A DNA stretch of 64,000 bases from Phialophora verrucosa (lineage: Eukaryota; Ascomycota; Eurotiomycetes; Chaetothyriales; Herpotrichiellaceae), in assembly GCA_002099365.1 (NCBI GenBank), contig MSED01000015.1, forward strand, positions 124,001-188,000. The letters are read 5' to 3'. The notes under the pieces are model-generated. The model made no database searches, had not been told where the DNA came from, and saw only the letters and a program-made list of their open reading frames with translations. Position 1 is the first letter of the stretch; each line of letters opens with the position of its first letter. This document shows positions 34,498 through 45,338 of this stretch, in pieces. A program made the position numbers and the translations under genes.

Positions 34498-36368
34498 TTA
34501 CTTGCCCCAGTGGCTGACATAGGCCTCCTCTACCGCCTGAGCGTGCTTCTCACTCCGTGGAGTTATTTTGGCGGGGAACTCGTTCGGTTTGGAATTAAAA
34601 CCTGTACAGCAATGCACGTCAGTCAAACCCAGCATATCCTCGAATGGACGCAGTTCGATTGCACGTGTTAGGCTTTCTTACCGGTCGAAAAGTCCAGAGC
34701 ATCTGGGGTTATGATTTGTCCATCTGCGCCCACCACCTTGCTTATATTAAAAGCCCACAGCAGCCGAGCTGACACGATGTACATGCTACGCTCCCCGATA
34801 TGCTGGCCTGGACAGGCTCGACGGCCAAAGCCAAATGCCCAGTGTCCACGGCTGGCACCGTATTCGACACCTTCCCTAGTACGTGCCGTTGGATAGGAGG
34901 GATCAAGGAAGCGTCTGGGATGAAATCTATCCGGCTCGGGGTAGACTGCAGGATCCATGTGAATTGCCCTACGTGCAAGACAGATTCAAGTCAGTGGCTG
35001 TCTTCAGTTGTCACCTCAGCCGGGAAGAAGGGGTCTCACCAGTGGTTGCCGAGGATACTCGTATTCGCGGGAATGAAAAAGTCACCATAACGGTCGTCTT
35101 TCACCGACATATGCACTATGCCTTGTGTCACGATAGGTCGCCAGCGAAGTGCTTCCTTTGTTACAGCCTTGATGTATGGCAGATCGTCCGCATCCTCAAA
35201 TTGCGGCAAGCGATCCCCACATACTGCATCCAACTCCTTCTGAGCCTCGACTTGGACCTCAGGGTATAGCAAGAGCGCCATGGTGAGGGATTCCAGAGCA
35301 CCGGAGGTCGTTCCACTGCCAGCCTCAAAGATAGTTCCGCAGGTGTAGGCGCCTTCCTCCTCGGTCAACTCTCGATCTTCCTTATTGACGAGGAGGCTTT
35401 TGGCAAAACAATCAGCGACTGCTGAGCCCGAGTCGAGCTTGGTCGTGACCTCTCTCAGGAGAGTCATGAAAAGGTTGTATTCAAAGTGGTGGGCGGCTTT
35501 TCCCAGGCGCTTGAATGGAGCTAAGAAAGTAGGCAAAAACTTGAGTATAGGTAAAGAGTCCACCAGAAATGCTCCCGGCTTCGCAATACTGGACAGGAGC
35601 ACAGAGATTAGATATATCATCGGCCATCTTAGGCTTGGTAGACGAACTGTTCAAGAGTGTCGTTGACCTGAATGACGTCTTTGATGTAATCCTCCTTCCC
35701 AGTCACAACCGGCTTGTCGTAGGTTAGGCCCATTATTAAGCCGCTTGCGTAGCGATAGTAGTGCCGTGCAAAGTCGTTTGGTTCCATCAGCAGATCATGG
35801 AGCAACTTTCGCGACTCGCGATCCTGTAACGGTTGGTAACTGACGGCTTTGGTTGGCATTGTCATCTGATGAATGAACTTGCGAACCCTCCGCCAGCGAT
35901 CTGGAGATGTCAGTTGTCTCTCGAATCCATTGTCAGGTAGATGATATACCCCCGTACGGCAACAGCAAGGGCCGTAGATTATCTGACAGAACCTCGCATG
36001 CCATATATGTTTGCGGCCGGGAGGAGTAGCTGACAACAATCAGTCAAGTCCGGTCCACACATGTGTCAATGGTTTCTGTACTTTTGACCACGTCGTTCCA
36101 GAAGTTCTCTTGCTACAGGGTCGTTGGACAAGACAATCAAGCTTTTCCTCCCCAGTTTTACCTCCATGATCGGCCCATAGGTGTCTGACCATTCTTTGAA
36201 CTTGCGCCACGGATAGTCAGGAGGTATTTGGTGCAGATTTCCAATCAAAGGTAATCCCGGAGGCCCTGGGATAGGTTTACAGCCTGGCGGCAGCTTGCGT
36301 CGCCTTGAACTTGCTTTCAAGAGAAAGAGAGCCAACAGCACGACGACAATCAGGATGGGAGAAAACAT
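34498..36368 (-). CDS. Cytochrome P450 monooxygenase 2
   Basis: Multi-exon minus-strand P450 of roughly 500 residues. ATG at 36368 is followed by a membrane anchor (SPILIVVVLLALFLL) and the hinge PPGCKPIPGPPGLPLIGN. Joined exons show RWRRVRKFIHQ (C-helix), I-helix EAGSGTTSG, EALRWRP (ExxR), FHPRRF and the heme loop FGFGRRACPGQHIG. The final exon (34498-34601) supplies the typical end FPAKITPRSEKHAQ. A naive frame ends too early at 34668 inside the last intron (34602-34681). The junction near 35630 is the least certain. This is the CYP group with the OrdA/fumitremorgin-C-synthase-like PPGPPGLPLIGN start. It is transcribed away from the Zn2Cys6 regulator gene. Confidence 0.88.
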
Positions 36369-36819
36369 GTTTGCACCACGGTCCTGCACACAGAACTTGG
36401 AAACCCCCACGCCCGAGGGAGTCGTGAGTTGGATATACGTATGTATATGAACCTTCAGCACGGCGATTGCGAAGTCAATACTCCCTACGTCGATGTTCAT
36501 TGGTCCGCGGAAGTCCCGAAATGCTCCCAGGGACTCGCCCGGCCTTATTCGCTCCTCCGGCTCGGGCGTCGCTTGCTTACACAGTAGGGACTGAGGCGTT
36601 CATTGACTCCAGCTTCCCCTAATAATTCCAGGGGCCCCGCGGGCGTGAGAGCGGAGTTGGGATGCTGAAATACGCTCTGGGTTGCCTGAGTAAGACTCCC
36701 CCACACGCAAGGACGGCCCGTGACCCCTCATTAGCCAAGCCAAGCGGGCTCCGTCGTTGCCAGCCGGTCCCGTTCTCAAACGCACACTTCCTACCTAACT
36801 TACACGATTGCTTTGCTCC
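36369..36819. promoter_or_regulatory. Divergent promoter, P450 2 / Zn2Cys6 regulator
   Basis: 451 bp between two diverging start codons. A CGG-N5-CCG palindrome lies at 36508-36518. No open frame of note. Confidence 0.55.
36508..36518. promoter_or_regulatory. CGG-N5-CCG site upstream of P450 2
   Basis: CGGAAGTCCCG, 140 bp upstream of the P450 2 start and about 300 bp upstream of the regulator; overlaps a CCGCGG. Suggests control of the P450 and possible autoregulation. Confidence 0.5.
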
Positions 36820-39624
36820 ATGAAGCAGCGTCGCTCAACCATGGCAAGTTATCACGATCAAGAGACAAGCCCTTCCAAAAGGCCAAAGATACAATTGTCC
36901 GCTTTACCCAGTCGCCGGCACCATGCATCCGTAGGGAAGATGCGAAAGAAGACCTTGGAAGCATGTCAGAAATGTCGCGAGAAACGTATCAAGGTTGCCT
37001 AGTGTGTCCATTCCAGTGTCCGTTGCATCACTAAGCCAGCAATTACAGTGCAATGGTGATTCGCCTTGCGAAAGCTGCTCCAGCAAAGGCTACGAGTGCA
37101 GTCTGGGGTCTGTGCCGCACGATGCTCATGTGCAGCTGAAAGAGTAAGTTTGTGCAGTCTCCTTGATTCATCGGTTTACATCGAGCTAAATGCCATCTTA
37201 AGGGTCATGGATCAAGTGCTCAACAGGCTGCGTCGGGTCGAGGATATTCTGCAGCAGCCTGCTAGAAACCCCTCATCCGAGAGACGAGAGTGTGAGTTGG
37301 CTCGACCACCCATCTAAACATGCTAGGATATGCTGACAATTTGCAGCAAGGCGTGCTGTTGTCGCCGAAAGGAGGACTGTTCCATCCGTGACTGAATTTA
37401 ATCGCCAGACTGGGTGCTTCGAGTACTATGGTATGCCACACTACGTCGAGGTAGTTCCACCACCGTTCACCAATCGTGCTGATCATCGTAGGCGAAACGT
37501 CCAACTTTGTCGTAGCTAGCTCCTTGGGCAAGAAAATGAATCGTACAGAGGATGACACTCTCTCCTCCTCCCACCACGAAGAGCAACAGCACGGCTCACA
37601 GACGCAAGATGGAGGCTCATCCGTCGATGTGCCAGGGCTCCAGACTTTGATCGACGCGTACGACTATGTAATGCCCCTGAATTCGCAAATCCGGCGCTAC
37701 CGATGCCTCCAGCAAGATGTCGCGGATCGTCATTTGGACAACTTCTTCGCCACCATCCACATTTACTTCCCCATATTCGATGTTTCGAACCTCAGGGCTA
37801 GATATTCTCGACTTCGAGAGTCATTTGGCTCAAATTTACTGTACGCTTCAGCGGGAGAGAGTCAAGATCAGCAACAGTCGCTATGCCTGATATATGCAAT
37901 CCTCGCCCTCGGTGCGTTATATGCTGCAGATGAAGACAGCTCATCATGGGCAGCTTGGTATTTCTCCGAAGCACAGGAGCTACTTGGTCGCTTGTTCGAT
38001 GCAGTGAACCTCCAATTAGTCCAAGCAGCGATGTTCATGGTGAGCCTCCTCTCTTAGCAGCCTACTAGTGATTTACCTCGGAATAGGGAGCTTACGCACA
38101 GCACGCGCTTAAACCGAATTGTAAGATTATGCTATCAAGAGACGAAACGCGGCTGACATCTGCAGTGGCGTATAATTTGGCTGGTACGGCCACTAGGATG
38201 GCCTTTTCGATCGGTCTGAACCTTGACCCGACACTTGCCTCACACAATTGGGATGCAGAAGAAGGGAGGCGCACGTGGTGGATGCTCTTTATTCAAGAGG
38301 TAGAGTTGAGTTTGGATTCTGGCCGTCCGATGTCCATCAGAAAATGTGACATCTCGGTTGAATACCCAACTGGACAACTGGTAGGCAGACCCTATAACAG
38401 CTTCCCAATCTCTGACTCGGCGATTAAGCGCATGATAACAATCCACCTAGAACCAGTCCGAGGAGCCACCACAGTGTCGGATGTCTGACTTTATCCAACA
38501 CCTTGCAGGAGTGGCTCAGATTACTCGGGACATCCTGAAGTTTGTAAGTGACGACGGTGTGAGACTCTGTCAGCGGCAAAGAGAACTAATTCTTACCCTT
38601 ACACAGGTCGCCACATCTGGAAGCTCTATCGGCGCAGATCCATCATGGGAGGCCAAAATGCACCTGCTCAATGATATGCTGATCCAATGGCGTGCTGAAC
38701 TGCCCACACAGCTCAAATTCGAAGCTGTCTGTCTCGATCGAGATCTGGTCAGGCCTAACAGCTGGATCTCTCGCCATCGGAGCAGCCTGCTTGTCCGTAA
38801 GTGCATTTCTCGCAGTCGTACCATGTCTTTCTTTCTGAGCGACTTGCCTGACGCATGAGATAGACTACAACCTGGCCCTCATTGTCCTTCACAGGTTTCC
38901 CATGACTAAACCTGACATTTCGCCAACGGAGGAGCTCACACAACGGTCTCAATCGGTGTGCTCTGAGGCGGCGGGGCTTATAATTCTACACATCCATGGC
39001 CTGTTCCAAGTCGCACCGAATCTGCGGCGTTGGCGATACTACTGCTATTACTGCCTACAAGCTGCACTTGTTCTCTTGATCAGAGTCATTGATGAACCAT
39101 TTGCAGAGCAAACGAATGAGATCATCGCGAAATGCCATTTGAGTATAGAAGTCTTCGAGCAGATCGATCTCAAGGTCGCCCAGCGCTGTACCGAAATCGT
39201 GGCACGAGTGCTCAACAGTCGACAGAGGCGACAGAGCAGCAGGCAAGGATCTCCGGGAACGATGCAATACCCCGTGAAGCCCACTTCAAAGTCAACACAG
39301 CCAGAATCGGACTCCACACAGCCTGTCTTCGAGCCTATGGCTCATGCCGAGGCATCCCAGCAAGCATCCGACCCATCCCAGCAAGCCTCCGACCCATCCC
39401 AGCAAGCATCCGACCAACTTCCATCCCATGAGCCGCAATATGGCCTCATTGAAAGCGGTGCTACCGATTTCGCCCCCGGATCGTGCTCGGACTTGACATT
39501 TAATGGGACCGAATGGGACATTTCTGCGGATGATGAACTGTGGAACGCGGTTTTCGAGTCAGGCATGCATACGCGGCCCTTTGAAAGCTGGATGAATATC
39601 TTGAACGACCAGAACGGACAATGA
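36820..39624 (+). CDS. Zn2Cys6 transcription factor (cluster regulator candidate)
   Basis: Multi-exon activator. After a basic N-terminus the zinc cluster reads CQKC-x6-C-x6-CESC-x6-C and is split by an intron directly before the third Cys (acceptor at about 37048). A short coiled-coil follows (MDQVLNRLRRVEDILQQ). The middle region is a fungal-specific TF domain (PF04082), with LKPNLAYNLAGTATRMAFSIGL formed across an intron near 38115-38164 and RRTWWMLFIQEVELSLDSGRP. The C-terminus is acidic with a Ser/Gln repeat. Apparent stops at about 38058, 38486 and 38858 are all inside well-formed introns, so the gene looks intact. Its position among the enzymes makes it the natural regulator of the cluster. 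The start could also be the second ATG (36841). Confidence 0.9.
39354..39416 (+). repeat. Tandem 24-bp repeat inside the regulator
   Basis: Three near-identical 24-bp units encoding SQQASDP(x). Length change of this repeat would vary the C-terminal linker without breaking frame. Confidence 0.8.
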
Positions 39625-39793
39625 CTCACAAGGTCACAATGATGAATGTCCTCAAATTTGTGTCTATGTGACAGAAGAACTTTTTTGTACCATAGCAGGC
39701 TCGGTCGGCTGTCAAGACTTATGGTGTTCTGAAAGCATATTAACTGAGCCTTTTCACAACCACCTTGAACATCTCCTGGAAATCAGGACTTGA

Positions 39794-41609
39794 CTATATT
39801 CTATGTTTCTGGGTCCCCAGAAAGCTACCCCAAGCTGCTTTGACCTGTTTGTAATAGGGTTGAGTCAGTTACACGACCAAGAGGATATATTTCGACAATA
39901 TGAACATACCTCCTCATCGGCATCATACGAATAAACCCAGGATTGAAGTTCTGGATCTAACCTGCGCAAATGTTAGCGGCATGTTGACAGCATCCACCGG
40001 TTTTGGGGATATCATACCAGTAAAATGGATAGCCTGGCTGTGGATCGTCAATCTGTTCCTGCAGCAGACTATCACGCTTCTCCTGCTCTGGGCCATCCCG
40101 GAGATGGTTCCAATGCCTCTGTGCTGGGTTTCAGCTGACACGCTCAGGAGGCTCTATCGTTGCATATTTTTTCCTACCTGCTGCAGACTCCCCCTTACCA
40201 TGGCCCAACTACGTGACTTTCGAAGATCTTGATACATCTTGAGAGCAGACAAAAGGTCGGATTTGTGCGAAACCTTGGAAAGGATGCCTCCCAGCACCGC
40301 CCCGTCTTCCACCGCTGAGTTGGCCCCTTGCGCCATATAAGGCAACATTGGATGACTGGCCTCATGGTCAGAACTGTCCCATCTGCAGTGCGGATATCAT
40401 CCTACCAGGAGTCGCCGAGGAACGCGATGGTTCCTTTCTCGTTATACCATGCGTCCATTTCCGTGTCTAAGTGCAAAACACCAGCCGCGTTAGCAAGTGG
40501 GCCGGGCGGCTTTGCCTTTTTCCCATGGTGGTGGTAAACTCACTGTTCATCAAGCGCCACTTGTAGACTGTCGGAACAAGGGCGAGGAATCGTTGCAACC
40601 TATTCCAGAGCAGAACGAAAAGCTCAGCTGCAGTACTACACTTGCGATGGCGCTCATTCAGCAGCTTACAGTGGATCCCAATCACGAAACAGCTCTCTCA
40701 TCTCTTCGATATCCCCATTGGCTTTAACCACATTCTCAGGGAGGTTGTCCGGGGCTAGCAGGACGATGTTGATCATCGTGTTGTTGCGAAGAGGATAGTA
40801 AATGGCGTGGCAGTCGGGTCCGGCCCATAGGTGAACTCGAGGCTTCGAGACGAAGTCCTTCATGTCTTCGTCTTTGATTGCATCTGTATTCAGTACTATG
40901 CGATATGCCAAGTCGCCTGTGGGAAACGGCGGATCGTCGTGTGCCAGGAACTCGGATCGTGCTTTCGACCACAGACCTATCACTGATCAGAACCTGAATT
41001 TGCCACGAAATAGCTGCACACAGGGCCAAAAAAAGCATCGGGCCAAGATCTTACCATCGGCCGCAATTATCAAATCTCCATCGATCTGGTCTCCGTTGGA
41101 CAGGGTTACACTGGGAGACTCCAAATCATACTTGGTGACCAAGGCATCGAACATGAACCCAACCCCCAGCTGTTTCGCCCGCTCGAACATAGCCAACTGC
41201 AGGTCGGCGCGGTGTATATCGCAAAATGGCGATCCATATTTCTGAAGCATCTCTCGTCCAAAACCATCGCGCCGCCCGAGTATTCTGAGCCCGTTATATC
41301 GAGAGATGGTGAATACCTGTGGACTGGCTGCGAGCTTTTCGAGAGTGTCTCCCAGGCCCCAGCGGTGAAGCAATCTGGTGGAATTCGGTGTCAATTGGAG
41401 CCCGGCTCCTATCTAGTGAGATATCCGCATGTGAGTTTTGCGTATAAGGAAAAGACCACATTGTAGCCACTACAATTGAGACTGGCGCCCACCTCTGCTA
41501 ATTGTGGTGCGGACTCGATCACGAGTACTTTGTGCGGAGGATTGGCGCTTTTCACCGCCAGCGCGGCTGCCAGTCCACCTAGCCCAGCACCAACGATCAC
41601 GATTTCCAT
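39794..41609 (-). CDS. FAD-dependent monooxygenase, salicylate hydroxylase-like
   Basis: Nine exons inferred; every junction restores a family block. Residues 1-30 form the FAD-binding GxGxxG (EIVIVGAGLGGLAAALAV). Exon 2 (from 41412) gives EIGAGLQLTPNSTRLL. Then come DLIIAADGLWSKARSE, FLGDSCHPMLPYMAQGAN (the GD-x6-P FAD/ribityl motif) and HLRDGPEQEKRD. The ending DPELQSWVYSYDADEEVKAAW is characteristic of salicylate 1-hydroxylases and relatives (class A flavoprotein monooxygenases, PF01494). Salicylate hydroxylase turns salicylate to catechol with NAD(P)H and O2, releasing CO2. The exact aromatic acid used here is unknown. It is convergent with the regulator (170 bp apart) and divergent from the alcohol dehydrogenase. 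No disabling lesion found. Confidence 0.9.
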
Positions 41610-42025
41610 CTTGTATGCCGGGTAGTGAGCGTATACCTGATTTTCGGAGCTTGTGTTATTCGAGACACAACACGCCGGTAACGCAGCGAATGGTCTGAGC
41701 CAGCTTTTACTGCCGAGGGCAGATGCACTATCTGCGGAGGTTCCTGGACTGTCGATTGCACCAAAACGGTCGAAAGGCATCATGAGGTTATTCCTGGTGC
41801 GTCGGGGAGATTATGACTGTATGGCCGCCCAGAGGACGCATTTGGCTGGACAGCGGAGATTCCGCGATCAGCTGTGGCGGGTTCTTGGGCGTGAGAGGGA
41901 TCCACTCTTCATGGACAGTTTTGTCGAGCCCGTTCCAACAGGGTATGAGGCATGAGGAGCAGGCGCTGCACAAAATCGGAGTGTTGCTCGGACCTGGTAG
42001 ACCTCGTAGGAATCGACTCCCAGCC
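41610..42025. promoter_or_regulatory. Divergent promoter, FAD monooxygenase / alcohol dehydrogenase
   Basis: 416 bp shared by two enzyme genes; contains the 13-bp perfect palindrome GCGGAGATTCCGC (41853-41865). Confidence 0.6.
41854..41864. promoter_or_regulatory. CGG-N5-CCG site in the shared promoter
   Basis: CGGAGATTCCG, a full palindrome apart from the centre. It is 162 bp from the dehydrogenase ATG and 245 bp from the monooxygenase ATG, well placed to co-regulate both. Confidence 0.55.
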
Positions 42026-43305
42026 ATGGTCACCGCCACCGCATTGGTCGTCAAAGAAGTGGCATCGGCCTTTCAAATTGGCACCGTCGAGCTTGAGCCG
42101 CTACATCCCAGCGAAGTTCTGGTGGAGCTCAAAGCGACTGGTATCTGTCACACCGATGCCGCAGTCCAGCACGGCAAACTGCCGGCGAGCTATCCTATTG
42201 TACTTGGACACGAAGGTGAGGACAAGAAACCACCAACACACTATATTACCCTTTGCCTCGACTAAATCATCACCGATGCAGGAGCCGGCATTGTGCGAGA
42301 AATAGGAAGCGCTGTGCAGGATGTTACAGTGGGTGACCATGTCCTCCTCTCGTACTCGTACTGCAGAGCCTGTCATAATTGCACGAGAGAGCGCTTCTAC
42401 CAATGTTCTCACATCTTTGAGCGCAATTTCAAGGCGTCACGACCGGATGGGTCACTTCCCATGAAGTGGGACGGACAGCCGATCCACGGATGCTTCTTTG
42501 GGCAGTCCTCCTTCTCTAATCCGACAATTGTCCAGGAGACAAGTTGTGTCCCAATCAGCGCCGAACTGCCCCTCGAGGTCCTGGCGCCGTTGGGATGTGG
42601 TGTTCAAACCGGCGCGGGGTCGATTTTTAACGTGGTGAAGCCTGTCGAGAGTGACACTCGCTCGGTGGTTGTTTTTGGCATCGGTGGCGTCGGCACCGCG
42701 GCGATAATGGCAGCGAATGCGGTGCACCTGGACCATACGGACCTGGTGACGACCATCATCGCAGTGGATGCACAGAGGGACAGGCTGGAGCTGGCAACGG
42801 AACTGGGCGCCACCCATACTATACAGTCTTCTAACCCCGTCGATGCTGTTGCCGAGATACACCGCATCACCAACGGCGAAGGTGTCGACGCCGCTGTCGA
42901 TTGTACGGGTGCAGTACCCGTTATCAACGCCATGATCGGCGCGCTGAGCGCAGGTGGCATTGCCGTGACAGTCGGAGTACCGTCAGGAACCGCCGAGATG
43001 AATATTCAAGTGTTTGGATTTGTCAATGGTTGCAAAACATATCGAGGCTCACATCAAGGGAACAGCCAATCTAGGAAGGTAAGCAAGCACATTGTGAAGT
43101 AACACTTGGTAGCAGAGTGTCGCTGACATTGGACTCCGTACGTCAGTTTCTGCCTTTTCTCGCAGATCTATATATGAAGGGCCGGCTTCCTGTTGACCGA
43201 TTACAAAAGCAATACAAGCCGGCAGAAATAAATACTGCCATCCAAGACTTGCTGGCAGGAAAGGTCATGAAGCCTGTAATTGTGTGGAGTTCACCGCATC
43301 CCTGA
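42026..43305 (+). CDS. Zinc alcohol dehydrogenase, aryl/benzyl alcohol type
   Basis: Three exons (42026-42215, 42282-43078, 43147-43305) give 381 residues. Catalytic zinc ligands are seen in TGICHTDAAVQHG (Cys) and LGHEGAG (His, Glu). The structural zinc lobe has CRACHNCTRERFYQC. The coenzyme loop is VVVFGIGGVGTAAIMAA. The length and the motif LGCGVQTGAGSIFNV fit long-chain MDR enzymes related to bacterial benzyl/aryl-alcohol dehydrogenases (XylB, AreB), which oxidise aromatic alcohols to aldehydes with NAD+. The aldehyde dehydrogenase gene lies tail-to-tail 63 bp away, so alcohol to aldehyde to acid is a natural reading of the pair. Intron 2 interrupts just after a short linker. Confidence 0.92.
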
Positions 43306-43368
43306 AGATCTGAAAGTCATTGCTGAACTGGCAAGCTGCTCTGCTCCCTTTTCTATCCTATTGAATGC

Positions 43369-44943
43369 TCAATTTTGGAATGTCACCGTTTTCGTCCGCA
43401 GAAACTCCTCCATGCCAAAATCACTGCCAAACCTTCCGAAACCGCTGTTCTTCATCCCGCCGTGTGGTAGCCGGGGTTCATCATGAATGGTCATGCTGTT
43501 GATATGAACTGCCCTAGATGGGGGTGTTAGATGCGCGAGACGGAGAAACCGTCAAGCAAAACTTACCCGCTTTCTATCTTTTTAGCGACCCTTAGACCCT
43601 GCTGCAGATCACTGGTGAACACTGCAGCTGAGAGCCCATACTCTGTGTCGTTCGCGACGGCCACAGCCTCTTCTTCAGTATCGACGATGATAAAGGAGGC
43701 CACTGGCCCAAAACTCTCGGTGTAGTAGATGTCCATGGCTTTGTTTACGCTTTTCAAGATCACCGGTTTCATTGTAGGGGTCTTCGCGTCGCTCGGCTCC
43801 GCCCCGATCAACGTAGTCGCTCCAGCCTGAAGTGCTTGTTGAACAAGCTGCTTCGTCTTTTGGGCGGCCACCGTCGACACCATCAACTGCATGCCGTCTC
43901 CTGAGCCGAGCATACGATCAACCGCAGTCCTGAGCTCCTCGGCAAATGCATCGGCAATCGTGGATTGCACAATGATCCGTTCACAAGCCATACAAATCTG
44001 CCCAGCATGAAGGAAAGTCCCTCGTGCACAGGCGATTGCGCCTTGTCGTAGATCTGCACCTTCGAAAATGATGGTGCTGGCTTTGCCTCCGAGCTCCATC
44101 AGAACAGGCTTGATGTTCTTTCCCGCCAGAGCAGCAATGACACGGCCGACCGCGGTGCTGCCTGTGAAATTGATTTTCTTCACCGATGGATGCTCGATCA
44201 AAACCCGCGTAACCTCGGCCGCATCTTGTGGTCGGTGATAGATAACATTGAGACAGCCGGCCGGCAATCCTGCATCTTCGAATATCGACCCGATGGCCCA
44301 GAAGCAACGAGGGGACAGCTCCGAGCCCTTGAGAACGCACGTATTCCCTGCCGCGAGAGCGTAGATGACGCTACGAAAGCCGAGGATGTATGGAGCGTTC
44401 CTTCGTATCTCGTCAAGACATGGCTCTCGGATCAGCAAGCGCAAAAAGAGTGACAGTTGCTCACCATGGCGCAATGGCGAGGATCACACCCCAAGCTTCC
44501 TTATAGACCAATGCAGTTCGACCTTCATCGGACGTCTCAGGGATGGTACCTTGTATCGTCGCAATCCGTCCGGCAACGTCTCTCAACATCTCTGCTGCGG
44601 TATGTACATTGAAATTGCACCATGTGTCGGTCGCACCCGTCTCTTCTTGCATGTAGCTGCAGAGTTCTGTAACACGCTGCTCCAAGATGTTTGCAGCTCG
44701 TAAGAAGATGTTCCTCTTGTTTTCAGGTTTGCTCTTAGTCCAGTGGCGGAAAGCTGCTTGGGCGGACGTCACGGCAGCATTGGCCTCTGGCAGAAATGCT
44801 CCGGAGGTAATGGCCACGGTCTTCCTAGTGCCTGGGTTGATCGTCTGGAATCGACGTTCTGTAAAGATGTCGCGACCAGCCAGGCGCAGGGGAATCTCGG
44901 GTATCACCCCTTTCTTCTCATCGTGGAACTCAATGTTGGCCAT
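43369..44943 (-). CDS. Aldehyde dehydrogenase, vanillin/salicylaldehyde dehydrogenase-like
   Basis: Three exons (44465-44943, 43567-44400, 43369-43513) encode 485 residues. Conserved ALDH positions are NAPYILGFRSVIYALAAGN (with APW before the first intron), the NAD loop FTGSTAVGRVIA, the general base Glu in MELGGKAS, and the nucleophile Cys in HAGQICMACERI. ESFGPVASF and GMKNSGFGRFG complete the C-terminal region. GGKASTIIFEGADLRQG and GQICM-ERIIV resemble vanillin and salicylaldehyde dehydrogenases that act on aromatic aldehydes. The expected product is an aromatic acid, a suitable substrate for the neighbouring FAD monooxygenase. The intron at 44401-44464 sits within the catalytic core and is needed to read through. 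Confidence 0.92.
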
Positions 44944-45338
44944 GATTAGATTGGCCTTTCAGCACGTTTCGATGATCCTGCGAGCTACGAAGCGAACGAG
45001 TATCAATTAGCATTCGAAGTATCAGTGAGCGCAATCCGGACTACTTAGCACTTTGAGGCTTTGCGAATCCAGTCGAAGCATCAACGCATCGTCACCAAAC
45101 CGGTAGTTCTGCGCGCGGTCATTCCTAGCCAATGGTCGAGTCACTTATGAGCCCGAGGTTTTGAGTAGAGACACACAACCGGCAGCAGATTCTACCACGC
45201 TCGATCTGGTATTAGGGGTAGTATATGTACAGCTTGAGTGCGGTAACTCAAGATTATCGCCTTGACTATCCCTACAGACGGCCGCAATTCGCCATGAGAG
45301 TTGCGGGATCCTCTGGTCCGTAGCCACACACTCAAGGT

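Noticed and set aside
34668..34682. Stop codon ending P450 2 after STGKKA
   Set aside because: It is inside an intron (34602-34681); the spliced last exon supplies the typical P450 C-terminus.
38040..38870. Apparent stop codons in the Zn2Cys6 gene suggesting a pseudogene
   Set aside because: All fall in introns with proper GT..AG ends; splicing restores family blocks without a frame break.
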